A DNA stretch of 64,000 bases from NCBI RefSeq assembly GCF_003614975.1, contig NZ_QZWI01000001.1, positions 310,001 to 374,000 of the forward strand, written 5' to 3'. This document shows positions 39,460 to 48,749 of the stretch, piece by piece (position 1 is the first letter of the stretch; the number at the start of each line of letters is the position of its first letter). Both the position numbers and the translations under genes were made by a program. This stretch comes from Rahnella bruchi. Lineage in GTDB: Bacteria; Pseudomonadota; Gammaproteobacteria; Enterobacterales; Enterobacteriaceae. The notes beneath the pieces are model-generated. The model was not told where the DNA came from and made no database searches. It saw only the letters and a program-made list of their open reading frames with translations.

Positions 39460-40221
39460 ATGAGCATGGACACCAACCAGCAGGTGCTGGAAAAACTGAA
39501 AACCGACCTGGCTCAGGCTGGCACCCAGCCGTTGTATCTGTGCTTTAACGAATCGGTACGTCAGGCGCTGGAAACCGGAATTTTGCAGGACGGTGACTTT
39601 CTGCCCAGCGAGCGCCAGTTTACCGAAGTGCTGGGAATTTCGCGGATCACCGTGCGTAAGGCGCTGGCGAAGCTGGAAGAAGACGGTCACATTGGTCGTT
39701 CACGGGGTTATGGTACTTTCATCAGGAAAACCGCAGAAGCCAAGCTGGAGTATTCACTGGCCGGTGTGAAAGGGTTCTCGCGGGAAGTGATGTTGCAGGG
39801 CCGCAAACCGGATACGTTGTGGATCAGCCGTGATCAGATTGCCGCTTCCGTGCTGATTGCCAGCAAACTGTCGCTCACCGAAGGCGCTGGCGTCTACAAG
39901 CTAAAGCGCATTCACTACATTGATAGCCGCCCGATGTCGGTGGCGATTTCCTACGTAGTGATGGATGCCATCGCAGACGTTCAGGATATCGGTGTCTCAC
40001 TGTATGACTATTTCAGCCGTAATAATATTGAACTGGGCGCGCTGCAAAGCCGGGTCAGCGCAGCGATGAGCGATGCCGACACCTTGCAGGCTTTACAGCT
40101 GAACGAGCCGATGCCGCTGCTTATTATCAAACAAACATTGTTTGACGGGCAAAACCGCCCGATTGAATACAGCGAAAGTTTTTGCCGCAGCGACATGTAC
40201 GAGTTTTTCAGCGAAGACTGA
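39460..40221 (+). CDS. yegW: GntR/UTRA (HutC-type) transcription regulator, YegW-like
   Basis: 253-aa repressor-type protein. N-terminal GntR winged helix-turn-helix (about 22-90) with GDFLPSERQFTEVLGISRIT and GRSRGYGTFIRKT; C-terminal UTRA ligand domain (about 105-245) with MPLLIIKQTLFDGQNRPIEY. The association with yegV-, yegU- and yegT-type genes identifies it as the YegW-like regulator. It is convergent with the kinase gene (7-bp gap), so control of the operon must act at the distant yegT promoter. The inducing ligand is unknown; UTRA domains often bind sugar phosphates or related small metabolites. Confidence 0.85.
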   Translation: MSMDTNQQVLEKLKTDLAQAGTQPLYLCFNESVRQALETGILQDGDFLPSERQFTEVLGISRITVRKALAKLEEDGHIGRSRGYGTFIRKTAEAKLEYSLAGVKGFSREVMLQGRKPDTLWISRDQIAASVLIASKLSLTEGAGVYKLKRIHYIDSRPMSVAISYVVMDAIADVQDIGVSLYDYFSRNNIELGALQSRVSAAMSDADTLQALQLNEPMPLLIIKQTLFDGQNRPIEYSESFCRSDMYEFFSED

Positions 40222-40228
40222 CTTACGT

Positions 40229-41200
40229 TTAATCCACGCTTGCCAGTGAATCTGCCAGTTGCGCCAACGTCGGGGCACAGTCACCACCGGTTCTGGATAC
40301 CACATACGCCGCCACGCAGTTTGCCAGCATCATGCTTTGCCAGTGCGTCAGCCCGAGGGAAAGCCCCGCCAGCAAACCGGCGCAATGGCTGTCGCCTGCA
40401 CCAATACTGTCTGCCACGGTAATTTTACGTGCCGCAATCCAGCCACAATCTTCCGCCGATGCGTAGTAATAGCTTCCCTGCTCACCGCAACGTAATACCA
40501 CCAGTTCACGGGTTTTACTGTACAGTTTACGGCAGAACACCTCAGCATCGCCGGTAAAACCGAGCATGGCGGCTTCGCGCTGATTCAAAGTCAGAATGAC
40601 ACCTGGGCGGATCAGCCGGTCAATGCGTTCCTGCGCCATCACATCCAGACGCGGGCCGAAATCCACCACCAGGCGTACCGCTTCAGGTAAGGTATCGAGC
40701 CAGTCGATCAGCACTGTTCCCTTTTTCGCGCCCAGCTGATAACCGGAAACATACACCAGTCCGTTTTCCGGCGTCGCCTGCGACAACCAGTCCGGCTGCC
40801 ACTGATTCTCGATACCGTCGACCGAGATAAACGTCCGCTCGCCATCCGGCTCCACCAGCGCCAGGCACCAGCCGTTATCCGCCCCTCTCACCTGCAAATC
40901 GGAAACAATTTCCCGCGCTGCCATTTCACGACGCAGACGATCGCTCCACATTCCTTCGCCCACCGGCAACAGATTGCGGCTATGAATACCCAGCTGTTTC
41001 AGCCCGAGTGCAATATTCAGCGCGCAGCCGCCGAGATGAAATCCGGTCACATCCGCGGCGATATCCCCGCCGCGCTCCGGCAGAGCATCGGCTTTGGCGA
41101 CCATATCCATCACCGCCGCACCAATTACCATCACCGGCGTCTGCTGATGCCAGTCCCCCTGCGTCAGGGTTTGCAATAATTCACGATGCTCATGGCTCAT
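40229..41200 (-). CDS. yegV: PfkB-family sugar or nucleoside kinase, YegV-like
   Basis: 323-aa ribokinase-fold kinase from ATG 41200, which overlaps the preceding gene's stop codon (ATGA). PfkB signatures: the N-terminal GGCALNIALGLKQLG and the C-terminal DSIGAGDSHCAGLLAGL with the catalytic aspartate. LVEPDGERTFISVDGIENQW is typical of the group. The substrate is not established even in E. coli. From its place beside a glycohydrolase-fold protein and a nucleoside-type permease, I infer phosphorylation of a ribosyl or nucleoside product. Last gene of a three-gene minus-strand operon. Confidence 0.85.
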   Translation of the reverse strand: MSHEHRELLQTLTQGDWHQQTPVMVIGAAVMDMVAKADALPERGGDIAADVTGFHLGGCALNIALGLKQLGIHSRNLLPVGEGMWSDRLRREMAAREIVSDLQVRGADNGWCLALVEPDGERTFISVDGIENQWQPDWLSQATPENGLVYVSGYQLGAKKGTVLIDWLDTLPEAVRLVVDFGPRLDVMAQERIDRLIRPGVILTLNQREAAMLGFTGDAEVFCRKLYSKTRELVVLRCGEQGSYYYASAEDCGWIAARKITVADSIGAGDSHCAGLLAGLSLGLTHWQSMMLANCVAAYVVSRTGGDCAPTLAQLADSLASVD

Positions 41201-42216
41201 TTCGCCTCCTGCGCCTGCTGGCGAAAGCGCTGGAAAGCGTCGCTGTAACGCGTCATATCCTGAGGATTCACGCGTTTCAGCTCGTCCAGCCACTCTTTTT
41301 TAAATACCTCTATGCCGTTCAATGCACCACAAATCGCGGTCGCCATCGCGCCGATGGTGTCGGTATCACCGCCCAGATTGGCACACAACACCGCGCACTG
41401 ATTCGGACAGGTTCCGGCCAGTTCAACCATCGCCAGCGCCGCCGGCACCGATTCGATAGTACTGACCCCCGCGCCAACCAGCTGATACACCGCTTCGGAT
41501 GCCTGCTCAGTGCCCTGCGATTTCGCGACCGTGGCGAAGGCCAGTTCGATACGTGCGGCAAGCGATGCGCTGAAGGTGGTGGACTTGCGGGTCTGAGCAT
41601 ATTTCGCCACATCAGGCAGCGCGAGTTTGATTTCCTGCCAGCTCGCACCTTCAATGGCGCGCGATACTGCCCAGGCAATGACCACCGCACCGGCCACCGC
41701 GATATCAGATTTGTGTGTCGGGCTGGAGGCAATCCAGACCTGTTCGCAGAAATTCTCCAGAGGAGCCGAAGGCAGCACGCAGCCCAGCGGAGAAACTCGC
41801 ATCGCTGCGCCGTTGGTCACACCGTTGTTTTCCAGATCTCCGATTGCCACGCCTTTCTTCTGCTCCGCCAGCGCCAGTTTGGAACTCGGGCCAAGGATGT
41901 TTTTATTGAACGCATCGAAGCTATCCACCCAGCGGATCACGTTACGGGCAATCAGCTCAGGCACCACTTTACCCTCGGCTTCCAGCAGTGCATCGGCCAG
42001 CGCCAGCGCCATCGAGGTATCATCGGTAAACTGCGCAGCCCTGAAATAACAGGCAGCGTTATTTTCTGCCGGGCCATCCATAAAACGGTCAATCCAGCCA
42101 AAATGCTTTTTAACGCGCTCACGGGGCCAGAGTTCCGATGGCATTCCCAGCGCATCGCCCAGCATTTGTCCGTACAACGCGCCGAGCATACGGCTTTCAG
42201 GGCTTAGCTGTGTCAT
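41197..42216 (-). CDS. yegU: ADP-ribosylglycohydrolase-family protein, YegU-like
   Basis: 339-aa soluble protein of the DraG/ARH fold. Metal-binding motifs at both ends: QFTDDTSMALALADALL near residue 65 and NLGGDTDTIGAMATAICGAL near residue 285, with GALYGQMLGDALGMPSE at the start. Such enzymes cleave N- or O-glycosidic ADP-ribose bonds or related ribosides using two Mg2+. GGGAG lies 7 nt before ATG 42216. Translation is coupled to the kinase gene by an ATGA overlap. E. coli YegU is uncharacterised. Confidence 0.85.
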   Translation of the reverse strand: MTQLSPESRMLGALYGQMLGDALGMPSELWPRERVKKHFGWIDRFMDGPAENNAACYFRAAQFTDDTSMALALADALLEAEGKVVPELIARNVIRWVDSFDAFNKNILGPSSKLALAEQKKGVAIGDLENNGVTNGAAMRVSPLGCVLPSAPLENFCEQVWIASSPTHKSDIAVAGAVVIAWAVSRAIEGASWQEIKLALPDVAKYAQTRKSTTFSASLAARIELAFATVAKSQGTEQASEAVYQLVGAGVSTIESVPAALAMVELAGTCPNQCAVLCANLGGDTDTIGAMATAICGALNGIEVFKKEWLDELKRVNPQDMTRYSDAFQRFRQQAQEAK

Positions 42217-42278
42217 GGTAAATCTCCCGATATCAATATGATGGCGGGCAGCCTGCCCGCCTTAAGTGTATAAATTAG

Positions 42279-43532
42279 TTAAGATGAAGCGGACAAACTG
42301 ACCGGCGCGATGGTTTTACTGCGTTCACGGAAGAACAACAGGAACAGCAGCATGACGCCCACCACCATTACCGCGCCCACGCCCCAGACTGCGAACCAGT
42401 CAAAGGTCATGCCGTTTTTCGGCGTACTAAGCGCAAAGGTGGTCATCGCACGCCCGCCCAGCCAGTTGCCGATGAAACTGCCGAGCCCCTGACAAATCAG
42501 CGTGATCAGACCCTGCGCAGCGGTTCGCATGTGCGGCGGCGCTTTCTTATCAACGTAGATGTAACCGGTAACGAAATAGAAATCGTAGCTGACGCCGTGC
42601 AGCAGGATGCCGAGGAATAACATGCTGTATGCCCAGACATCCGCCGTGCCGCCGTAGATGAAGAACACGTAACGGATAGCGGCGGTGACAAAGCCCAGCA
42701 TCAGCACTTTTTTAATGCCAAAGCGTTTGAGCAGGAACGGCAACGCCAGCATGGCGAAGATTTCAGACACCTGACCGAGCGTCATCCAGCCGGTCGCATT
42801 CGGCAGGCCAACCTGCGTCAGATAACCGTTGGCGAACTGGTAATAGAACGCCAGCGGCATGCAGAACAAAAACGAGCAAAGCGCGAAAATAGCGAACGAG
42901 CGGTCTTTCAGTAATCCCAGCGCATTCAGGCCGAACAGCGCTTTAATATCCACCGGCCCTTTGCCTTTCGCCGGGGTATCCGGCAGCCAGAAGCTGTAAA
43001 CCCCCAGCGCGAATGACGCAATTGCGGTGATCCACAGCGGCAGATTACTGTCGGAAATATTGCCCATACCGAGCAGCGGCGGCAGGACAAAACCAATCAC
43101 CAGACCGGAGGCTATCCAGCCCAGCGTGCCGAGCACACGAATGCGCGGAAAATCTTTTTCGGTGTCACCGATATTGGCGAAGGCGATGCTGTTGGTCAGC
43201 GCGACCGTCGGCATATAGGTGATGGCGTAAACCACCAGCAGCGGGAAGAAAGAAGAAAATTCGGTTTGCAGGGCGATAAAGCACATCAGTACACCGCCAG
43301 CCAGCAGCAGCCAGGCCAGAACTTTTTGCGCAGCAAAGTAGCGGTCAGCGATGACCCCGACCAGCACCGGCGAGAGAATAGCGGCAATCGCCGTACTGCT
43401 GTAAGACCAGGCGATCTCCGACGGACTAAAACCCAGCTTATTGAGATATTGCCAGAGAGGCACAAACCATGCTCCCCAGATAAACCACTCAATAAACATC
43501 ATAACGGACAGCTTCAGATGGGTACGTTTCAT
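42279..43532 (-). CDS. yegT: Nucleoside:H+ symporter-family permease, YegT-like
   Basis: 417-aa MFS permease of the nucleoside:H+ symporter (NHS) family, like NupG and XapB. ATG 43532 with AGGA 7 nt upstream gives MKRTHLKLSVMMFIEWFIWG. Twelve hydrophobic segments are visible; the family segment FIEWFIWGAWFVPLW occurs in helix 1, and FFLLVVYAITYMPTVALTN-like sequence in the fourth. First gene of the yegT-yegU-yegV unit; three 11-bp-period TACCTT repeats lie 78-105 bp upstream. Confidence 0.88.
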   Translation of the reverse strand: MKRTHLKLSVMMFIEWFIWGAWFVPLWQYLNKLGFSPSEIAWSYSSTAIAAILSPVLVGVIADRYFAAQKVLAWLLLAGGVLMCFIALQTEFSSFFPLLVVYAITYMPTVALTNSIAFANIGDTEKDFPRIRVLGTLGWIASGLVIGFVLPPLLGMGNISDSNLPLWITAIASFALGVYSFWLPDTPAKGKGPVDIKALFGLNALGLLKDRSFAIFALCSFLFCMPLAFYYQFANGYLTQVGLPNATGWMTLGQVSEIFAMLALPFLLKRFGIKKVLMLGFVTAAIRYVFFIYGGTADVWAYSMLFLGILLHGVSYDFYFVTGYIYVDKKAPPHMRTAAQGLITLICQGLGSFIGNWLGGRAMTTFALSTPKNGMTFDWFAVWGVGAVMVVGVMLLFLLFFRERSKTIAPVSLSASS

Positions 43533-43609
43533 TATTATATCCTTGCTGAATGGGAAACCCGCGCGGTGCCCTGGCACCAAAAGCAGCGGATGAAATCAGG
43601 CATTCAAGA

Positions 43610-43637
43610 TACCTTTGTAATACCTTAATAGTACCTT
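43610..43637 (-). promoter_or_regulatory. Three tandem TACCTT repeats, 11-bp period
   Basis: TACCTT at 43610-43615, 43621-43626 and 43632-43637, each unit exactly 11 bp from the next (one helical turn), in the yegT-phoP divergent region. Read toward yegT they are AAGGTA repeats. They are a good candidate binding array for the cassette regulator or another factor; the protein is unknown. Confidence 0.5.
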
Positions 43638-43699
43638 TGTTTTTTATCAGAGATCAAAATCACAATTTATGCTTCTGCCCGCAAAAGCCGTTTATAATT

Positions 43700-43735
43700 T
43701 GTTTAGGTTCTGTTGATGTTTGTCAGCCCTATGTT
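43700..43735 (+). promoter_or_regulatory. PhoP box and -10 element of the phoPQ promoter
   Basis: TGTTTA-N5-TGTTGA (43700-43716) matches the PhoP direct-repeat consensus at 11 of 12 positions. TATGTT (43730-43735) follows at 13 bp, the arrangement of autoregulated PhoP-dependent promoters in which the box replaces the -35. A leader of about 85 nt would precede phoP. Confidence 0.75.
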
Positions 43736-43826
43736 GAACCGGGGTTGATTAAAATTTTTCAGGATCCTATAGACTTAACCGCAGAAAATTATGTCCTGTC
43801 CCGCGTACTGAGAATAAGGAATTATT

Positions 43827-44501
43827 ATGCGCATTTTAGTCATTGAAGATAACGCACTGCTACGTCATCACCTTTCAGTACAGTTGCGGGAAATGGGCCA
43901 TCAGGTGGATGCGGCGGAAGACGCCAAAGAAGCCGACTACTTTTTGCAGGAGCATGCGCCGGATATTGCGATTGTTGATCTGGGTTTACCGGGCGAAGAC
44001 GGGCTAAGCCTGATCCGCCGCTGGCGCAGTCATCAGACCAATTTGCCGATCCTGGTGCTGACCGCCCGCGAAAGCTGGCAGGATAAAGTCGCGGTGCTGG
44101 AAGCCGGTGCGGATGATTACGTCACCAAACCTTTCCATCTGGAAGAAGTGCTGGCGCGTATGCAGGCCCTGATGCGCCGTAACAGCGGCCTCGCCTCGCA
44201 GGTCATTACCCTTCAGCCTTTTCAGATTGATTTGTCCCGCCGCGAGCTGACGGTTAACGAACAGCCGATTAAACTGACCGCTTTCGAATATACGATTATT
44301 GAAACGCTTATCCGCAACGCCGGAAAAGTGGTGAGCAAAGATTCGCTGATGCTTCAGCTTTATCCTGACGCCGAACTGCGCGAAAGCCATACCGTGGACG
44401 TACTGATGGGACGGTTGCGTAAGAAATTACAGGCGGAACATCCGGTTGATGTGATCACGACCGTTCGCGGCCAGGGTTACCGTTTCGACATCCGCCCGTA
44501 A
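43827..44501 (+). CDS. phoP: Response regulator PhoP
   Basis: 224-aa OmpR-family regulator of Mg2+, acid and antimicrobial-peptide responses. Receiver domain with phospho-acceptor Asp51 ([13 protein letters not shown]), acidic pocket EDN at 7-9, switch Thr (LTARES) and Lys (VTKPFH). C-terminal winged helix (about 140-224) ends with [14 protein letters not shown] and [20 protein letters not shown] lies 7 nt before the ATG. It is followed by phoQ after 31 bp and preceded by its own PhoP box. Confidence 0.97.
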   Translation: MRILVIEDNALLRHHLSVQLREMGHQVDAAEDAKEADYFLQEHAPDIAIVDLGLPGEDGLSLIRRWRSHQTNLPILVLTARESWQDKVAVLEAGADDYVTKPFHLEEVLARMQALMRRNSGLASQVITLQPFQIDLSRRELTVNEQPIKLTAFEYTIIETLIRNAGKVVSKDSLMLQLYPDAELRESHTVDVLMGRLRKKLQAEHPVDVITTVRGQGYRFDIRP

Positions 44502-44532
44502 GGGTTTGTTGCTCAGCACGAAAGGACGCGCC

Positions 44533-45987
44533 ATGAAAGGACGTACCAAAAAACCCTTCTCCCTTCGCGTCCGTTTTATGATGGCGACCGCGGCGGTCGT
44601 TCTCGCCCTGTCGCTGGCTTACGGGCTGGTGGCGGTCGTCGGCTATATGGTCAGTTTTGATAAAACCGCCTACCGTTTGCTGCGCGGCGAAAGCAATCTG
44701 TTCTTCAGCCTGGCGCAGTGGCGCGATAACAAGCTGACCATCAACGTTCCCCCTGATCTCGACCTGAATACGCCAACGCTGGTGTTCATTTATGACGCCG
44801 ACGGAAAACTGCTGTGGGCTGAACGCCGCATTCCTGAACTGGAAGCGCATATCGATAAAGCGTGGATGAACAAACCGGGTTTCTACGAGCTGGATACCGA
44901 CACGCAAATCAGCAGCGAAGTACTGGGCAATAACCCGAAAGCGCAGGATAAACTCAAAAGCTACGACGATACCGACGCCAATGCGATGACCCACTCCATA
45001 GCGGTTAACACGTATAACGCGACGGCGCGCCTGCCGGCACTGAACATTGTGGTGGTGGATACCATTCCGCAGGAATTACAGCGTTCGGATCTGGTCTGGG
45101 AATGGTTCAGTTATGTGCTGCTGGCGAATTTACTGTTAGTCGTGCCGCTGTTATGGCTGGCGGCTTACTGGAGTCTGCGACCAATTAAAGAGGTCATCCA
45201 TCAGGTTGCACAGCTGGAATCCCACGAGCGGGAATTGCTGGATGAAAATCCGCCCCGAGAATTGCGCGGGCTGGTACGTAATCTGAATATTTTGCTGCAC
45301 GGTGAACGTGGCCGCTATGACCGCTACCGCACCACGCTGGCAGACCTGACGCACAGCCTGAAAACCCCGCTGGCAGTTTTGCAATCCACCCTGCGCGCGC
45401 TGCGTAATGGCAAGCAAATGACCATCGAAGAAGCCGAGCCGGTGATGCTTGAGCAGATAAGCCGCATTTCGCAGCAGATTGGTTACTACCTGCATCGCGC
45501 CACCTTACGTTCGGAACAGAACCTGCTGATCCGCGAAGTACATTCGGTACCGGCGATCCTCGACGGATTATGCTCGGCGCTGAACAAGGTTTATCAGCGC
45601 AAAGGCGTGGTGATCACCGTCGATATTTCGCCGGAAATCACCTTTGTCGGCGAAAAAAATGACTTCATGGAAGTCATGGGCAACGTCATAGATAACGCCT
45701 GCAAATACTGTCTGGAGTTCGTGGAAATCAGCGCCATACACACCGAACATGAGCTGGTGATTTTGATTGAAGATGATGGTCCTGGTATTCCAGAAAGCAA
45801 GCGCGAGGTGATTTTCCAGCGCGGTCAGCGCGCGGATACGTTGCGGCCCGGACAAGGTCTGGGACTTTCACTGGCCAACGACATTATCGAGCAGTACGAC
45901 GGCAAGATTATCATCGGCGACAGCCCGCTCGGCGGCGCCAGTATGCGGGTTTGTTTTGGCCTGCAACAAGGCATCGAACTGGAGTAA
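44533..45987 (+). CDS. phoQ: Sensor kinase PhoQ
   Basis: 484-aa membrane histidine kinase/phosphatase (E. coli 486). ATG 44533 with AAAGGA upstream. TM1 about 16-38, periplasmic PAS-like sensor domain about 43-190, TM2 about 192-214, HAMP, then the kinase with phospho-acceptor His274 ([13 protein letters not shown]), N box [12 protein letters not shown], and G boxes DDGPGIP and [11 protein letters not shown]. The sensor acidic patch, EDDDDAE in E. coli, is here reduced to YDDTDAN (about 144-150). MgrB, its inhibitor, is encoded at 23277-23399. Confidence 0.96.
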   Translation: MKGRTKKPFSLRVRFMMATAAVVLALSLAYGLVAVVGYMVSFDKTAYRLLRGESNLFFSLAQWRDNKLTINVPPDLDLNTPTLVFIYDADGKLLWAERRIPELEAHIDKAWMNKPGFYELDTDTQISSEVLGNNPKAQDKLKSYDDTDANAMTHSIAVNTYNATARLPALNIVVVDTIPQELQRSDLVWEWFSYVLLANLLLVVPLLWLAAYWSLRPIKEVIHQVAQLESHERELLDENPPRELRGLVRNLNILLHGERGRYDRYRTTLADLTHSLKTPLAVLQSTLRALRNGKQMTIEEAEPVMLEQISRISQQIGYYLHRATLRSEQNLLIREVHSVPAILDGLCSALNKVYQRKGVVITVDISPEITFVGEKNDFMEVMGNVIDNACKYCLEFVEISAIHTEHELVILIEDDGPGIPESKREVIFQRGQRADTLRPGQGLGLSLANDIIEQYDGKIIIGDSPLGGASMRVCFGLQQGIELE

Positions 45988-46147
45988 CGTTTTACCCGGC
46001 CATTTTGCCAGCAAATTTCGGCGCAATCTTAAGCAGAGTGCGAAATTTGCTGGCAATTGCCCAACTCAGCCGCAACACCTTCCGTTATAATCATTTACAG
46101 ACAGTCCTCTTCTTTATCCACCCTCCTTTTAATGCAAGGGAAATACT

Positions 46148-47269
46148 ATGGATTACCAACTCGACCTAGACTGGAATGATTTCCTGCAGCGTTACTGGCA
46201 AAAACGTCCTGTCGTGCTCAAACGCGGCTTTAAAAATTTCGTCGATCCTATCTCGCCTGACGAACTGGCAGGACTGGCGATGGAAAATGAGGTGGACAGC
46301 CGTCTGGTGAGCAATCACGACGGTAAATGGAATGTCAGCCATGGGCCGTTTGAAAGTTACGATCATTTGGGCGAAAACGGCTGGTCTGTGCTGGTTCAGG
46401 CGGTCGACCACTGGCACGAACCTTCTTCGCATCTGATGACGCCGTTCCGCCATATCCCGGACTGGCGCATGGACGATCTGATGATTTCCTTCTCGGTTCC
46501 GGGTGGCGGTGTGGGTCCGCATCTGGATCAGTACGACGTCTTTATTATTCAGGGCACCGGCCGTCGCCGCTGGCGTGTGGGCGAAAAAGTCGCCATGAAA
46601 CAGCATTGTCCGCATCCTGATTTGCTTCAGGTCGAACCGTTCGACGCGATTATTGATGAAGAGCTGGAGCCCGGTGATATCGTTTATATTCCACCGGGCT
46701 TCCCGCATGACGGCTATTCGCTGGAAAATTCCCTCAACTATTCTGTCGGTTTCCGTGCGCCGAACGCCCGCGAAATGGTCAGTGGTTTCGCTGATTACGT
46801 GCTTTCACGCGAGCTGGGCAGCCACCGTTACAGCGATCCGGAACTGGTTGAACGTGAACATCCGGCCGAAGTACAACCGGCTGAGCTGGATAAACTGCGC
46901 GGCATGATGCTGGATCTGATTGGTAATCCCGCCCATTTCAACAGCTGGTTTGGTGAGTTTATTTCCCAGTCGCGCCATGAACTGGATCTGGCACCACCGG
47001 AACCGCCTTATCAGGCCGGGGAAATTTATGAGCTGCTGGAATCCGGTGAAACGCTGGAACGTCTGGGCGGTCTGCGCGTACTGCGCGTGGGCGATACCTG
47101 TTACGTGAACGGTGAAGCGATGACCACAGAACATATCGGTGCAGTCGACGCCATTGCGCGCCACAAAACCGTGACCAAAGAAATGCTCGGCGATGCGCTG
47201 GACGATCCTTCATTCCTTGCTTTGCTTTCTGCGCTGGTCAACAGCGGTTACTGGTACTTTAACGACTGA
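46148..47269 (+). CDS. roxA: 50S ribosomal protein uL16 arginine hydroxylase
   Basis: 373-aa JmjC-type 2-oxoglutarate/Fe(II) oxygenase (YcfD/RoxA) that hydroxylates Arg81 of uL16. The Fe ligands HxD lie in VGPHLDQYDVFIIQG and the distal His in PPGFPHDGYSLE. The C-terminal winged-helix dimer region ends with NSGYWYFND. AAGGGAAATACT precedes the ATG. It follows phoQ as in E. coli. Confidence 0.94.
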   Translation: MDYQLDLDWNDFLQRYWQKRPVVLKRGFKNFVDPISPDELAGLAMENEVDSRLVSNHDGKWNVSHGPFESYDHLGENGWSVLVQAVDHWHEPSSHLMTPFRHIPDWRMDDLMISFSVPGGGVGPHLDQYDVFIIQGTGRRRWRVGEKVAMKQHCPHPDLLQVEPFDAIIDEELEPGDIVYIPPGFPHDGYSLENSLNYSVGFRAPNAREMVSGFADYVLSRELGSHRYSDPELVEREHPAEVQPAELDKLRGMMLDLIGNPAHFNSWFGEFISQSRHELDLAPPEPPYQAGEIYELLESGETLERLGGLRVLRVGDTCYVNGEAMTTEHIGAVDAIARHKTVTKEMLGDALDDPSFLALLSALVNSGYWYFND

Positions 47270-47290
47270 TCCGTACAGTGCTGACCAAAC

Positions 47291-47327
47291 AAAAGGGGCG
47301 ATGTTTTCAGACATCGCCCCTTTTTTA
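47291..47327. terminator. Bidirectional terminator between roxA and pepT
   Basis: GGGGCGATGT/ACATCGCCCC stem (47295-47304 with 47311-47320), AAAA on the left and six T on the right. Confidence 0.92.
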
Positions 47328-47345
47328 TCGCCGCCGGAAAATCCG

Positions 47346-48581
47346 TTAGTGTTTCACGGCCTCTTTCGCCGTCAGTTCCGCAATACGCATAATGACAGAG
47401 ACCGCTTTTTCCATCCCTTCCAGAGTGACAAACTCATGTTTGCCGTGGAAGTTATAACCGCCGGTAAAAATATTCGGACAAGGCAAACCACGGAACGAAA
47501 GCTGTGCGCCATCAGTACCGCCGCGAATAGGTTTCATGACGGGTTCGATATCACAGTCTTTCATCGCCTGCTGCGCCAGCGCAATAATGTGCGGATGCTG
47601 CGCCACTTTGTCGCGCATATTGTAATAGTGGTCATCCAGCGTCACTTCGATATAACAGTCGCGATGCAAGCCTTTGCCAACCACGTGCGCGATATCAATA
47701 ATATTTTTCTTACGGGCTTCGAATTTCGTTTTGTCGAAATCACGAATGATGTAGTGCATTTCTGCGCGTTCAACGTTGCCCTTAATGGTCGTCAGATGGT
47801 AGAAACCTTCGTAACCCTCAGTATGCTCCGGCGTTTCATCCGCAGGCAATTGGCTGTGAAAACGCGTCGCCAGTGACAGCGCATTCACCATTACGCCTTT
47901 GGCGCTGCCCGGATGGACATTATTACCGACAATTTTGATAGTGGCTGACGCCGCATTGAAGTTCTCAAACTCCAGCTCACCCACCCCGCCACCGTCCACG
48001 GTGTAAGCCCACTGCGCGCCAAAAGCAGGAATATCAAAACTCTGCGCACCTTTGCCGATCTCTTCATCCGGCGTGAAAGCAATGCGCACCGGACCGTGCG
48101 GAATATTGCTGTTTTTCAGCCGTACCATCGCGGTAATGATTTCGGCAATACCGGATTTATCATCTGACCCGAGCAGGGTTTTGCCGTCGGTGGTAATAAT
48201 TGTGTGGCCGAGTAACTGATGCAAAACCGGGAACATCACCGGCGATAAAATTTCGTCGCCATTACCCAGCGCAATATCACCACCGCGATAATTTTCCACA
48301 ATTTGCGGATTAACGTGTTTGGCCGTGAAGTCAGGCGCAGTATCCAGATGGGAAATAAAACCAATCACCGGCACTTTCCAGGCCACATTCCCCGGCAGGG
48401 TCGCCATCACGCAGCCTTTATCGCTGAGGGTGACGTCTGAGAATCCCAGTTCGGTCAGCTCATTACGCAACGCCTGCGCCAGTCGGGTCTGGCCTTCTGT
48501 GCTGGGCGTGTGTCTGACATTGGGTTTAGATTGGGTATCGAAAGAAACATAATGAAGAAAACGATCAAGCAACTTATTCAT
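47346..48581 (-). CDS. pepT: Peptidase T (tripeptide aminopeptidase)
   Basis: 411-aa M20B zinc aminopeptidase removing the N-terminal residue of tripeptides. Metal and catalytic residues: [34 protein letters not shown], and a C-terminal [25 protein letters not shown] lies 7 nt before ATG 48581. Anaerobic induction by FNR is known in E. coli; I found no strong FNR site in the 150-bp upstream gap. Confidence 0.95.
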   Translation of the reverse strand: MNKLLDRFLHYVSFDTQSKPNVRHTPSTEGQTRLAQALRNELTELGFSDVTLSDKGCVMATLPGNVAWKVPVIGFISHLDTAPDFTAKHVNPQIVENYRGGDIALGNGDEILSPVMFPVLHQLLGHTIITTDGKTLLGSDDKSGIAEIITAMVRLKNSNIPHGPVRIAFTPDEEIGKGAQSFDIPAFGAQWAYTVDGGGVGELEFENFNAASATIKIVGNNVHPGSAKGVMVNALSLATRFHSQLPADETPEHTEGYEGFYHLTTIKGNVERAEMHYIIRDFDKTKFEARKKNIIDIAHVVGKGLHRDCYIEVTLDDHYYNMRDKVAQHPHIIALAQQAMKDCDIEPVMKPIRGGTDGAQLSFRGLPCPNIFTGGYNFHGKHEFVTLEGMEKAVSVIMRIAELTAKEAVKH

Positions 48582-48718
48582 TTGGGTATCCTCTGGCGGC
48601 TGGGTTTTATTATGCGCAGCATGAAAACCGTGAATATTGCGTCAGGTCAGTTTTCGCCAAGTTTAACGAGATATGTCTATGGGACAGGCGCAATTTTTCG
48701 CTTCACGGCCAGATTGGC

Positions 48719-48749
48719 GAAAAAAAAGCCCGGTCTACGACCAGGCTTC
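48719..48749 (-). terminator. cobB terminator overlapping the stop codon
   Basis: AAGCC-C-GGTC and GACC-A-GGCTT (about 48726-48746) form a hairpin around the cobB stop (48735-48737). A run of eight A on its left reads as U on the minus strand. Here the terminator stem is made from coding sequence. Confidence 0.75.

Noticed and set aside
41008-42207. 399-codon plus-strand frame
   Set aside because: Antisense to yegV and yegU; composition (Arg, His, Ala-rich) is that of a shadow frame.
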